DNA of 64,000 nt, from contig NC_046673.1 of the NCBI RefSeq assembly GCF_003369915.1, forward strand, positions 4,014,001 through 4,078,000, in the 5' to 3' direction. A program made the translations under genes and the position numbers. This DNA is from Drosophila miranda (Eukaryota > Arthropoda > Insecta > Diptera > Drosophilidae). Within the stretch, counting starts at the first letter, position 1. Every line of letters starts with the position of its first letter. The notes beneath the pieces were generated by a model. The model worked only from the letters and a program-made list of their open reading frames with translations. It had not been told where the DNA came from and did not search any database. This document shows, piece by piece, positions 12,043-23,914 of this stretch.

Positions 12043-15000
12043 ATGGATGTCCTGGAACTGTTGCGTGTGAGTGGTTCAAACATGTACTACAGCACATTCT
12101 TAGCGGATGCCTGGTGCTACTACATCTCCAATCAAATAACAATGACGGTAAGTAAGTGCACGGTCTCTCTCTCTGTATCTCTCTTCTTTGTTTGGCCCCG
12201 ACTCCAAATAAGTTTGTGTGCGCGAGGCAGATATTGTACATATGGATAAGGATTGTTGTGGAGGGGGTTTGCCCAGGAGGGCGATCCGATCGCGCACGCA
12301 TAAGTAAGCAGCTGCAGCTGGTTCGTGTCTGCGCTTATGATAAGCGTACACAAAGATGGCAAGAGAGCGATAGAAATGGAGAGCGAGAGAGCTCTCTCTG
12401 AAATAGCTGTGAGCGTGTGTGGGTGCATTTTGATCTCGCTGCTGTTCCTTCCTGTTGCTTTTATTTCCCTCTCTTTTTATCTGTCGCCTGTCCAAGGCAC
12501 TTCCGCAGTGGAATAAGGTTTTTAGCTGCCTCGACTTACATAAAGCCCAATCCACCACTGGAAATGATAGCCAGAAACCGCAATGATCATGATAATACCA
12601 ATCTGACCCCGAAGACGGCGACGCTCCGCTGATTACGTCTCAATGGTGGTGCTGGTTCTGGTGCGGGTGCGGGTGCGCGTGCGAATGTGTGTATTTCCTA
12701 ATCAGAAGCACGTGTGCTGGGCCGGGGGCGCGGCGCGCGGCATCAGCCAAATCAGTTTTCAATAATTTAATTAACCCCTTGGGGCCGAATCAATTTAGCC
12801 GCCTCGTGACTCTAAAGCTAGCTATGGGGCGGTGCTAGGTGAAGGGGCACAGTCAGCGAGCGGTGCGGTGGCTCTGGTTGCCAGTGCCAGGCCACCCAAT
12901 CAATCTAATCCAATGCGATCCCAGCCAATGCATACGACTCTCCATTCAATTTCGGCAATGCAGCCAGCCCCATTATATCTGCATGCGATACCATCCGTTC
13001 ATTATTCCGTTTGAATGCCGGCAATCCAGTTTGAACCAAATGCAATCTTATCCCATTCGAGCAGTCCAATCCAATTCCAGTGAAATTTCAAAAATGCGAT
13101 TCACCCATTCCCATCTGCCATGTCCAACGCGATACACTCGCTTCGACTTCAATTTCAGCATTCAGTAATCCGATCAGATTTCCAATCCAGTTCCTCACCA
13201 TTCCTTGCAATCAGCCAAGATCAAATTTTTGTTTATTCCAATTTGACCCGACAAGAAACCTGTTAGCGGAATGAGCTTTGAGCCAAAGAAACAAACAAAC
13301 AACAGCTGCCGGCAGTTGCGGCTCCCATTACCGTTTAATCAGACATGCTCCTGGTATATCATATTAATAATTCACATACTAGTTCGTATCGAATGCATAG
13401 GCGTAAAAACTAAAAAATGCGAAAACGGTAGACAATTAAAAAAAGGTGCAAAGCAAAGCGCAACCAAAACAAGTGTCGGCAGGCAGGCAGCGACGCTCGG
13501 CGACGTTCAATGTCAAAAGCGACAAGAACAACAACAACAACAGACAACAGACAGACAGCAACCACCACTGCGGCGGCACACGAATGAAAAGAGCAAGAAA
13601 AATAAAAGCTTGGAAAAGGCAACGCTCCCTCTCTCTCTCTCTTTCGCTCTCTGTTGTGCCCTCTTGTTGCCTATTGCCAAGCGGCTAGTGAAAAAAAGTT
13701 GGAGATTGCACTCAGGGAATGCATCACCGTATATTTATAGACCCCTTGGGCACCTAAATATCGCAAAATCGTATAAATCTGACTCGGAACTAGTTCATAG
13801 ACTCGACGCGGATTTCTTTGAAAAACTTGCCTCGCCGCAAAGTTGTAATCGGGGAAGTTTACGAAACCGAAACGTATATTCTCCTCTACTACATCGAGAA
13901 TCGAAAAAAAAAAATAGAGAGCCACGGCAGTGCAAAGTAAATAAGGAAGAAATATTGGCTTGGAGTGAAATTAATAGAAATGGATTTTCCCAGTATTCGG
14001 TTTTCGGATCTCGAATGGGTAAATGTAAACACATCTGCCATCTAAATATGTATTCCCAGTGCCGATTAAACAGCAGCCAGTCATTCAGTCAAGAGTCGTC
14101 GTCCTACTCCACACGAAGAATATTATGCTGATGGATTCTATTCCCCTTCTGATTGCAGTCTCTTCTTTTCCTTGCAGATGTACCTGTACTGCGCCCTTGG
14201 CGTGCTCAGCATGCTGTTCATCGGCTGGTTCGTGTACTTCAAGCGCCTGGCACGACTACGGCTGCGCCACGAGATCGCCCGCTCGCTGAGCGCGGTGACC
14301 ATGGCCTCGGGCGGGGATCTGCGCGGCCCACGCTTTCGCAAGCGCGACAAGATGCTCTTCTACGGTAGACGCATGCTGCGCAAGATGAAGAACGTCAGCG
14401 GGCAGATGTACAGCAGCGGCAAGGGCTACAAGCGGCGGGCGGTGATTCGGTTCGCCCGCCGCATCCTTCAGCTGCGTCGCGAAAACATGCCGCTGGAGGT
14501 GCGCACCGTTGAGCCGCCGGCGGAGTACCTGGAGGAGACCATGGAGGGCAGCGATCGAGTGCCCCCCGACGCCCTCTACATGCTGCAGAGCATCCGCATC
14601 TTTGGGCACTTCGAGAAGCCCATCTTCCTGCGGTTGTGCAAGCACACCCAGCTGCTGGACCTGATGGGCGGCGACTATCTGTTCAAGATCACCGACCCGG
14701 ACGACAGTGTCTACATCGTGCAATCGGGCATGATCAATGTCTACATCTCGAATGCGGACGGCAGCACGCTCTCCCTGAAGACGGTGCGCAAGGGCGAGTC
14801 GGTGACCTCGCTGCTCAGCTTCATCGATGTGCTGTCCGGCAATCCCAGCTACTACAAGACGGTGACGGCCAAGGCCATAGAAAAATCGGTGGTCATTCGA
14901 CTGCCCATGGCGGTAGGACAGCAACCAAATGCCCTAATACTCGTACCATGCCCCACGATACTACATCCCTCGTATCCCTCCCCTTTTCCAGGCCTTCCAG

Positions 15001-18000
15001 GAGGTGTTCAAGGACAGTCCGGATGTGATGATCCGTGTTATTCAGGTGATAATGATACGACTGCAGCGCGTTCTGTTTACGGCACTGCGCAACTACCTCG
15101 GCCTCAATGCGGAGCTCGTTCAGAATCACATGCGTTTCAAGGGCAGCAGTCAGGGGGCCGGGCCTTCCGTCTATTGCTCGCAAACAACGCGACAGGCCAC
15201 TGGCTCAGCATCGGCTACGGCAACGGCAGCGGCAGCCAGCGGTACAGCCGGTTCAACACACACGGCGGTACCAAGGCCAGCCAGCTCCCTGTCGCGTTAC
15301 TCACAGGACGAGCAGCACACGCTGTCCGATCCGAATCCTGGCATTCCGAATCTAGAGCTGAGCGGGGACAGTGTGAACACACTATTCGGCGAGGTGAATG
15401 GCGGCGTTAGGCTCAATAGCTATCCCCCGTTGTACCACCAGCGCGAATCCGACGGTAATCTGTCCACTCGTCGCGGCTCCATAACGCAACAGGAGCAGCC
15501 CGAGGTCGGGCCAGTGCCAGTGCCGTCGATAGACATGCGACTGGTCAAGTCTTCGGCGGTGGACAGTCTACGCAAGGAGCTGGGTCTGCCCGAACAGGAT
15601 GCCCATATCATTGATCCGTTCGTGGAGGTGCGGGAAATGGAGCCGAACGTGACCCTCATCACCGAGGGCAATGCGGACGATGTGTGCGTGTGGTTTGTGA
15701 TGACCGGTACACTGGCCGTGTACCAGGGCAATGCGGATGCTACGCGCATCAAGCAGGATAAAACGGACTTGCTCATCCACTATGTACACCCCGGGGAGAT
15801 AGTCGGTGGCCTGGCCATGCTTACGGGGGAGGCCAGCGCGTACACCATTCGCTCGCGGAATCACAGTCGCGTGGCATTCATCAGGCGTGCAGCTATATAC
15901 CAGTAACATTATCCTCGACTTTCTCTCCTCTTTCTGCCTTGTTCACATCCAACTTCTTGCAGAATCATGCGTCAGCGTCCGCGCATTGTGCTGGACCTTG
16001 GCAATGGGGTAGTGCGGCGTCTGTCGCCGCTGGTACGCCAATGCGACTACGCCCTGGACTGGATCTTCCTGGAGTCCGGCAGGGCCCTGTACCGGCAGGA
16101 CGAGAGCAGCGACAGCACCTATATCGTGCTCAGCGGCCGCATGCGCTCTGTGATCACACATCCCGGCGGCAAGAAGGAGATCGTTGGCGAGTACGGCAAG
16201 GGCGATCTCGTGGGCATCGTTGAGATGATCACGGAGACGTCACGCACAACCACAGTGATGGCGGTGCGCGACTCGGAGTTGGCCAAGCTCCCGGAGGGTC
16301 TCTTCAACGCCATCAAGCTGCGCTACCCGATTGTGGTGACCAAGCTGATCAGTTTCCTTAGCCATCGCTTTCTCGGCTCGATGCAGACGCGCACGACCAC
16401 TGGAGCGCCCGGGGCACCCGTCGAGGCCAATCCCGTCACGCACAAATACTCCACGGTGGCCCTGGTACCCATCACAGACGATGTGCCCCTGACACCCTTC
16501 ACCTACGAGCTCTACCACTCGCTGTGTGCCATCGGTGGGTAAACATGTTTCACTTCTCCCCGGCCCTTTTTCTAGGTTGTAGGCCTCTTACTTAGAATAA
16601 GCAAAATCGTTTTCAAAAATATTCGTAGCAATATCGTAATAACAGAAGAATTAAGATGATAAGATAAAGGGGGATGAGGCGTATCTTTGACAGCATTTGG
16701 ACAATTTTAATGATTAGTAGCTTATTTGAACGTCTAAAAAATAATAGCAAAAAAGTTCCAGAAACTATACAAGTGCTATATCTTTAGGTATATCTTCCAC
16801 TGTATCGACAAGAATCAAAAGTCCTGCAAGAGGTCGTGCAATTGTCATTCCAATTCGTTTGTTTTTGTGGATATCCGTTTTTGAATTTTTAAAAAATATT
16901 TTGGGGTGTATATTGCAAAATCCAAGTGGGATATCATTCAGATCTGCAACCTAGAACATTCGAAAGTTTTCATTTTCATAATCTCTGTCTTTTCTCTTCT
17001 ACTCTCGTCGGTCAGGTCCTGTCCTGCGCCTGACCTCGGACTTGGCGCGCAAACAGCTGGGAATGAACATATTCGACGCATCGAACGAATACAGGCTGAC
17101 CTCGTGGCTGGCCCAGCAGGAGGACCGCAACATTATAACCCTCTATCAGTGCGACAATGCGCTGAGTCCCTGGACCCAGCGTTGTATGCGTCAGGCGGAC
17201 GTCGTCCTCATTGTGGGCCTGGGCGACCACTCGCATTTGGTGGGGAAGTTTGAGCGCGAGATCGATCGTCTGGCATTGCGCACCCAGAAGGAACTGGTCC
17301 TACTGTACCCGGAGACGGCGTCCTCAAAGCCGGCCAACACGCTCAGCTGGCTGAACGCTCGTCCTTGGGTGACCAAGCACCACCATGTGCTGTGTGTGAA
17401 GCGCATCTTCACGCGCAAAAGCCAATACCGCATTGTAAGTGGAAGCCCACATATAGCTATGGTGTCACGTATTGTCTGACCCGTGCTACCTCTGCTGCTT
17501 ACAGAATGATCTCTACAGTCGTGTGCTGCTATCCGAACCGAATATGCATTCCGATTTCTCGCGCCTGGCCCGCTGGCTGACGGGCAACTCGATTGGTCTG
17601 GTGTTGGGCGGTGGTGGTGCACGTGGCGCGGCCCATATTGGTATGCTTAAGGCCATCCAGGAGGCGGGCATACCCATCGACATGGTCGGGGGCGTCAGCA
17701 TTGGTGCGTTGATGGGGGCCCTCTGGTGCTCGGAGCGGAACATTACCACGGTCACCCAGAAGGCGCGCGAGTGGTCGAAGGTATGTACATGGGTGTTCCC
17801 CTCACAGGACTGAATCTATGTAGAGACTTCGCATTAAATATTCCAGAAAATGACCAAATGGTTCCTACAACTCTTGGATCTAACCTATCCCATCACATCG
17901 ATGTTTTCTGGACGGGAGTTCAACAAGACCATACATGAAACCTTCGGGGATGTGAATATCGAGGATCTGTGGATACCCTACTTCACACTGACGACGGATA

Positions 18001-21000
18001 TCACCGCCAGCTGCCATCGCATCCACACCAACGGTGAGTGCGGCAGGGTAGGAACGGGGAGGGGGCCGACAGTGCATGCACTCTGTCTCTCTGCCCTCGC
18101 TCTGTATCTATCCTCTCTCTCTTTGTTGGTAGTCCTACTTGTACTTCTTCTTCTTCTCCTTGAACTGCTATTAAATGCATGTTTTTTTCGGTATTCATTT
18201 TGCTTATGCATTTTGTGTTCTGGCGATCTATCCGTATCTGTATCTGTTATAGTTTCCCCTCTCTCTATCCTTTGTAGTTTAGCTTTTGAGCCAGGGCATA
18301 CGAACATAAGGTAAGGTGGCTCCAGTAGCCAGTAGCTGCTGAGAGATGCACCACCATGCAAAGTTTCATCATGTACCGTATGTTCGTATACCTTTGCATA
18401 GAACTAAGAGTGCCAAACGCACACACTCTACACTCTACACCCACACACACACACACACACGTACACTCAGCCTCATTAATGGCCCCCGCAAATAAGAGGC
18501 TTTCCCCTCCATCCACCAGTTGCCACCTGTTTGCCATTCTGCGTCGTGTAGAGGGGGGTACATGCATACATACATCACAGGGATGCACTCAGCCGATGCA
18601 ATCGATTGCAGGCAGGCATGGACATGCCCTTTCATCATTGTTTTTAAGTTGTTGTCGTTGTTGTTGTTGTTGTTACTGTTACTGTTACTGTTACTACTTG
18701 CTGATACTTTGTTGTTCGCCATTTTGTGTGCTAGGGTGACAGTTGCTAAAGCTAAGTTCGACGAACATTTGTAGCTTATATTGCTAGTCTGCGTCTGCTG
18801 CTCCTTCCTGCCAGTTCCACGCTCCACTTCCGCTCTAAAATAGAGTTACATCTTTTCATTGCCATCCAAACACATCTCAAGACAAACAAAAAGCAAAACA
18901 ATGGCTCAATGCAGTTTCTTTATCTCTCTCTCTCTCTCTCTCTCTCTCTTTATTTTTGTTCTTTTTCCACACACTCACACTCAAACGCACACTCGATACA
19001 CACTCAACTCATACTAAATTTCATTGCTGGCATGCCGTTATTCAACAACAAACAACCAAAAATACTGCCTTGCCACCTCCAACCAACCAATCGATCAATC
19101 AAACGCAGGATCTCTGTGGCGCTATGTACGCTCGTCCATGTCGCTTAGCGGCTACATGCCGCCCCTCTGCGACCCAAAAGATGGGCACCTTCTACTGGAT
19201 GGCGGCTATGTAAATAACTTGCCAGGTAAATAGCAATTAGTATGCAATTATCTCTTAAGCCAACAAAAAACCTTAACTAAATAATTGTAAATACAGAACG
19301 AATCGTTAATATATTTATTAAATCTCAATCTCAATTTAGAGCGTGCGCAGAGTGTTGGATATACATATGTACTCTTCTTCCCTTCTTCCCCACCAAAGCT
19401 TTGTCCATGTCCATGTCCCTGTCCCACCCACAGCAGCAACTACCTTCTTTCCGCAATCCGATCTCTGATATATGTATGTATGATACATGTTTCTAGCCTA
19501 GCTGATGCTGTTCTAGTTGTTCTTGGGTTTAATTTTTTTTCTTATGTTTGTTGCATTGTTTTTGGCGTTTTATCAACAGAATTAGTTGTACTGGCAGCCC
19601 TGTTTTTGATTGTCCCATCGCCTGCGACTGTTGATGGTGGCGCGGTCCGCTTAGTATAACGGCGAATGCGCACCACCACTATCTGTCCCTGTCACTCTCA
19701 TAACACAACATGCGATAAACACAAACACACCTACACAGATGCAGAGCTGAGTTCGCACAAAAGTTCTTTCTATTTTCTATTTTCCTTCTCCTTTCTCCTT
19801 TTTCCGTTGATTATGTACAAAATTTAATTTTGATTTGTGGTATGCCTATCCTATGCCTAAGCAATATTAAGCAATTAATTCTTGGCGACTTTTTGGGTGT
19901 ATGTGCATTTTTGTGTATGAAATTTTATTTGTAGTTAGCACAAAGAGTGAAAATTGTGAAAAACTCTCCAACAGCGGCAATTAAATCCTGTCTATCTATT
20001 TCTCTCTCTCTCTCTCTCTCTCTTTTAACACCAACACACACCGAAAATTCACACAAATGTCACCACCTACGTCCGTGTCCACCACACAACATCCACGCAA
20101 TCCCGCCTACCACTGTATTGTGTCTATGTGTGTGTGTGTGTTTGTGTCTGGTGTGTCTGGTGTGCCCGCCCGTTCATTCATTCATTGTCCGGCTGCGGCA
20201 GGTCACCTGTGGCGCTATTGCCGCGCCAGTATGTCCATCGCTGGTGTCTTTCCGCCCTTCTGTGATTACCGCGACGGCCATCTCCTACTCGATGGGTGCT
20301 ACACGAATAATGTGCCAGGTAAACCAGCATATCCATCCATCTACTTGTACATACATGCTGTCCAACACTCTGCGCCGCGACAGTGCCCTCTTGCGCCCGC
20401 CCGCTCCATTGATTGAGATCTTGTAGATGAGTCGCCTGCCAGTCCGAGCAGCTTGGGGGAGTGACTGAGAGTCCCACCGCTCAAGATGCTGGAATGCCAA
20501 TGGCTACCATGTACCGCTAGCGGATCATTATAACGACTAACCAATACGTTTCCATTCCACATACACACGCAAACACGGACACACACACACACAACGCACT
20601 CGAACTATTTCTATTGGCCGCCACTGTAGCTGATGTGATGCACAATCTGGGCGCCGCTCACATAATCGCCATCGATGTGGGGTCGCAGGACGATACGGAT
20701 CTGACCAACTACGGGGACGACCTAAGCGGCTGGTGGCTGCTCTACAAGAAGTGGAATCCGTTCACCGCACCCGTGAAGGTGCCCGATCTGCCGGACATTC
20801 AGTCGCGGCTCGCCTACGTCTCCTGCGTTCGACAACTGGAGGTGGGCTTTCGCATAATAGGTTCTCTAATAAGCACTCTATTTATGTGTTTGCTTTCTGT
20901 CTTTCCAGGAGGTAAAGAACTCTGATTACTGCGAATACATTCGACCGCCCATCGACAAGTACAAGACCCTGGCGTTTGGCAGCTTCGACGAGATCCGCGA

Positions 21001-21817
21001 CGTGGGCTATGTGTTCGGCAAGAACTACTTTGAGGGCATGGCCAAGGCGGGTCGGTTGGGCAGGTTCAATCAGTGGTTCAGCAAGGAGCCGCCCAAGCGG
21101 GGCAACCACGCCTCGCTCAACGAGTACACATTCATCGATTTGGCGCAGATCGTGTGCCGGCTGCCGGAGACCTATGGCTTGAACCCGTCGGATCTCTTCA
21201 GCGAGGATGAAGACTGCGATGGCTACATATCGGAACCAACGACACTGAACACGGTAGGTCGCTGCTTAACAAGTTTTCTATTGTGAAAATGCACATAATT
21301 CTATGGATCCCATCGGATGTAGGATGTCCGGCGCTATCAGGTACCTCGTGGCGGCAACTCTTTGTCGTTGTCTGAGACTGAAATGGACATGGACTCGGAC
21401 GTGGAGATGGATTTGAAAATGGAGCGCAAAATAGACAAGGCTACACAGTCCACACCGCCACTACAGAGCAAAGCACAGATTCTACGGCGAAAGCATTCGA
21501 AGGAGGAGGCTAGACACGAATGGGAAATCAAGCGGGAGCAGAAACAGGAGTTGGCGCGCGAGCAGGAACTGGAGCGAGAAAGGGAACTCAGTCAGAAGGG
21601 TACCACTGCGGGGGCCACTGGCTATACCCCAAACGCAGTCATCGCCACACAAACCTCGCTGATATTCATGGATGAAGAGGACGAGATGGACAAGAAAAAG
21701 ACTAAAGACAATGACAGGGATGAGGTTAAGGGTAGTGCAGAGGATAAGGGAAAGAAAAAGGAGGAGGAAAAAGAGAACAGAAGCAACACGAATAACGAAA
21801 CCAAAAACTATCTATAG
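12043..21817 (+). CDS. sws: Swiss cheese, neuropathy target esterase / PNPLA6-type lysophospholipase
   Basis: Coding exons: 12043-12147, 14178-14912, 14992-15902, 15963-16534, 17016-17434, 17505-17780, 17847-18033, 19109-19225 (or 20202-20318), 20630-20841, 20909-21253, 21323-21817. All junctions keep frame and give 1,457 aa, close to the fly family length of about 1,425. A hydrophobic segment at residues 36-57 anchors the protein in the ER. Three cyclic-nucleotide-binding-like domains occupy roughly residues 170-700. The patatin esterase domain carries the oxyanion loop GGGGARG (949-955), nucleophile Ser979 in GVSIG, and Asp1099 in DGG. The tail encoded by the last exon is rich in Lys, Glu and Asp. 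Family knowledge: the enzyme hydrolyses phosphatidylcholine and lysophosphatidylcholine, its N-terminal part binds PKA-C3, and its loss causes glial hyperwrapping and neurodegeneration. Exon 3 includes a Ser/Thr/Ala-rich insert of low conservation. Identification is firm; exon edges were set by eye. Confidence 0.96.
12148..14177 (+). other. sws intron 1
   Basis: Donor GTAAGTAAG and acceptor TTGCAG flank 2.0 kb. It contains CT/CAG simple sequence and a repetitive stretch of ATCCAGTTT/CCAATGC-like words at 12.9-13.2 kb. A long open frame at 13271-14131 lacks conserved character and looks fortuitous. Confidence 0.7.
18034..19108 (+). other. sws intron before alternative exon 8A
   Basis: 1.08 kb between exon 7 (ending in phase 1) and exon 8A. 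It holds CA and CT runs, a GTT/TTACTG tandem tract at about 18655-18700, and no protein-like frame. Confidence 0.7.
19109..19225 (+). CDS. sws: sws alternative exon 8A (catalytic Asp exon, DGG form)
   Basis: 117 bases, phase 1 in and phase 1 out, with acceptor ACGCAG and donor GTAAAT. It encodes 39 residues beginning [10 protein letters not shown] and ending in [12 protein letters not shown]. The Asp of DGG (residue 1099) is the second member of the patatin Ser-Asp dyad. This copy matches the canonical NTE consensus. It is the same length and phase as exon 8B and aligns with it along its whole length, so it is a tandem exon duplicate. Confidence 0.9.
19226..20201 (+). other. Intron between sws exons 8A and 8B
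   Basis: 976 bases of AT-rich and CT-rich sequence containing a (CT)n run at about 20000-20023. Any RNA pairing elements that enforce exclusive choice of 8A or 8B would most likely lie here; none was identified by eye. Confidence 0.6.
20202..20318 (+). CDS. sws: sws alternative exon 8B (catalytic Asp exon, DGC form)
   Basis: 117 bases with acceptor GCGGCAG and donor GTAAAC, same phases as 8A. It encodes 39 residues beginning [10 protein letters not shown] and ending [12 protein letters not shown]. The catalytic Asp is kept but the following Gly-Gly becomes Gly-Cys, and several neighbouring residues change ([10 protein letters not shown] to [10 protein letters not shown]). Joining 8A to 8B would also stay in frame, so frame alone does not force exclusivity. 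The open, well-formed exon with intact splice sites argues that it is functional, not decayed. Confidence 0.85.
20319..20629 (+). other. sws intron after exon 8B
   Basis: 311 bases ending in the acceptor CACTGTAG. It contains a CA-rich stretch near 20560-20600 and no protein-like frame. Confidence 0.7.
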
Positions 21818-22903
21818 ACAACTAATCAAGGCCATGTCCAATCAGCAATCGCCTTCACAAGCTGGAAACCACCCAATCAATCTCCAACGAAACAAACCAA
21901 CAAAACAAATCGCTTAGACAAGGAATTCGTTAACCACTAGGTTTTATAGCAACCAAGACTTAGGCTTAGCTTAGCGTACGTCCCTCCCCCCTTTCCCCTC
22001 CTTCCTCTCCGTTCCGCATCAAAAACATAACCGTGTCCTATACCTACTCTATCCCACGCCTTCCCGTCCGTTCCATCCACTCCCTAATCCAAGCCATTTC
22101 AATGGAGGCGGCACAACAGGTCCACAATCTTTGTATATACATATAGATATATATAGCAATATTTTAAACTGAGGCAAGAGCCCGTTTGTTACCCAATGCG
22201 CGAAGTCACGTATGAAGCTGAAGCTAAAGCTGAAGCAGGTCCCGATCCCGAGTCCGAGTCGGAGTCGGCTTCGGATCCCTGTCAATTCAAGACACTTTCA
22301 CGATAGAGCCGCGCACTCACACTTATTGTCTCTTATTATTTTTCTATAAAAACGTTTACTTGATAATAGGCTGTTTGTGAAATGCAAGCAAATAAATAAA
22401 ACAAAAGTACAATGCCAATGCCATCAACAAGTCGTCGTCTGTTATTTGGGATTGTATTGCGGCGACGCCGTTGTTGCCGCCGATGTGGCAGGCAGAGCCT
22501 CATCTTTCAAAGAAAAACAAACGCATAGGGGGCCTGAGTGGCTCTGCCTGTTCCTCTGCCTGTGCCTAGCTCAGTTGCCGGCTAGATTGCCTAAGAGCTG
22601 GAGCTGGCACCGCTAACAGTTAAAAATAGAGAGAGAGAGAGTGCGCTTAGAAGAGGTAAGGCAGTACGATCTGAATTGATTTGTGGCCTAAAGAAAATGC
22701 GCAACAGGTGATAGGGATGCACCTCACAAGAGTATTTCGTCCAGCAGCTCCGCCGTAAACGCGCATCCAAAGCAAGGTGGTTCGACACGTGCACCGCACA
22801 GAGGGACTGTGGCTTTGACTCTAGCTCTGGCTGGGCCTGGGACTGGGCCTGGACTTTGGCGCACTGAAAGGGGTGACAAGTGCGCGACAGGAAATATACG
22901 AAG
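21818..22903 (+). other. sws 3'UTR and downstream spacer
   Basis: Non-coding sequence after the sws stop. Overlapping AATAAA hexamers at 22391-22400 are a plausible sws polyadenylation signal. Tandem GAAGCTGAAGC-like and CCGAGTCCGAGT-like words occur near 22215-22270. No additional gene seen. Confidence 0.6.
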
Positions 22904-23404
22904 TCATTCGGGGATGGAGGCTCGGCCTTCGCGCTCCTGCGTGATGCTGCCTGTTGGTTCTGTCGCTGTCGCTGTCCCTCTGACTGTGTTTATGGCTGTT
23001 GCTGTTGCTGTTGCAGGTGCTCGCTCGGGTAATGGCAGTGCGTCGTCGTCATCGGCAGAGGGTGCATGGGCAACTGGTGGCCCTCGACAAATATGTACAT
23101 AGTTCCAGGGCGGCAGCTCTGCTGGGGCCCGAAGCGTGCTATGCTTGAGCTTTCGTAGGCGTGCACGTTTCGGGACGGATGATGGCTGTGGGTGCTGGCG
23201 CTGAGGTGCAGGCGCGCCCATCCTCCCACCTGCATCGGCAACACCGAATGACGTCAAACAGGGCCAGCCGTCGGGTTGGCAGTGTCTGTTCTTGTCATTG
23301 CACAGCAGTTTCCCGGAGCGCTTGCCCGTCAGATGCTGCAGCCATTTTCGGATCCGCTGCCTCTCGAAGAGGTTGCGCTGGCAAGCCTCCTGCAGGCGCC
23401 CCAT
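22904..23404 (-). CDS. Candidate small protein gene, unrecognised
   Basis: An open frame from ATG at 23404 encodes about 166 aa. The first 50 residues, starting MGRLQEACQRNLFERQRIRK, are basic and gene-like, but the C-terminal half is Ala/Thr-rich and drifts into low complexity. A possible donor (GTGGGAGG, around 23232) could instead splice to another frame that ends in a Gln-rich tail near 22990. The start lies 0.5 kb from the next gene on the opposite strand, with a DRE between them, as in a divergent promoter pair. I do not recognise a family; it could be fortuitous. Confidence 0.3.
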   Translation of the reverse strand: MGRLQEACQRNLFERQRIRKWLQHLTGKRSGKLLCNDKNRHCQPDGWPCLTSFGVADAGGRMGAPAPQRQHPQPSSVPKRARLRKLKHSTLRAPAELPPWNYVHICRGPPVAHAPSADDDDALPLPERAPATATATAINTVRGTATATEPTGSITQEREGRASIPE

Positions 23405-23496
23405 TCTGCTGGGATCCAAACCAAAAAAATTGTGTTTATATATACATACATACATACATATGATATGTATGTATTTACACCGCTCGAATTTACAAA

Positions 23497-23567
23497 AGTT
23501 GCCAAAGTAGCCAAAGTAGCCAAAGTAGCCAAAGTTGCCAAAGTTGCCAAAATTGCCAAAGTTGCCC
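23497..23567. repeat. 9-bp tandem repeat GCCAAAGTA/GCCAAAGTT
   Basis: Seven to eight copies of a 9-base unit differing mainly at its last position. On the - strand it reads as a Gly-Asn-Phe/Gly-Tyr-Phe tripeptide array, because 9 is a multiple of 3. It lies in the gap between the candidate gene and the DRE and is probably untranslated. Confidence 0.85.
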
Positions 23568-23605
23568 GACATTTTCCCAATTTCGCCGGCACGGAAATCT
23601 ATCGC

Positions 23606-23613
23606 TATCGATA
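23606..23613. promoter_or_regulatory. DRE motif TATCGATA between divergent genes
   Basis: A perfect DRE 202 bases upstream of the candidate - strand ATG (23404) and 302 bases upstream of the + strand ATG (23915). The position fits a shared bidirectional housekeeping promoter. Confidence 0.5.
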
Positions 23614-23914
23614 TAGTTGTTTCGATATACCATAACGTTTCATCAAATTGACAGTTCCAGATCTTCCTGACATTTCAAATTCCCCGGAAGTGCGGAGTCT
23701 AATTGTGTCACTTGAATACGACGAACGAGGCGAGCGCAAGTGTCGAGCGCAGTCGAACAAAAAATCCGAGAAATCTTCAACCATCTCTTCTCGGTTCCCA
23801 AAATAACGCGAGTGCAAGGGGAGCCGAAGTTTTTGTGATCGAATCGGCTTAATCTTTTTAGTTGATTGCCCCCGGTGCGCTTTCTGTGAAACTTAAATCG
23901 GCGAAATCACCGAA

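Noticed and set aside
13271-14131. 286-codon + strand open frame in sws intron 1
   Set aside because: Composition follows AT-rich intron sequence, with Lys/Gln/Ser runs and a CT repeat; no conserved segment and no splice partner.
14256-14924. - strand open frame opposite sws exon 2
   Set aside because: Antisense shadow; His/Leu/Val-rich product with no independent start or promoter context.
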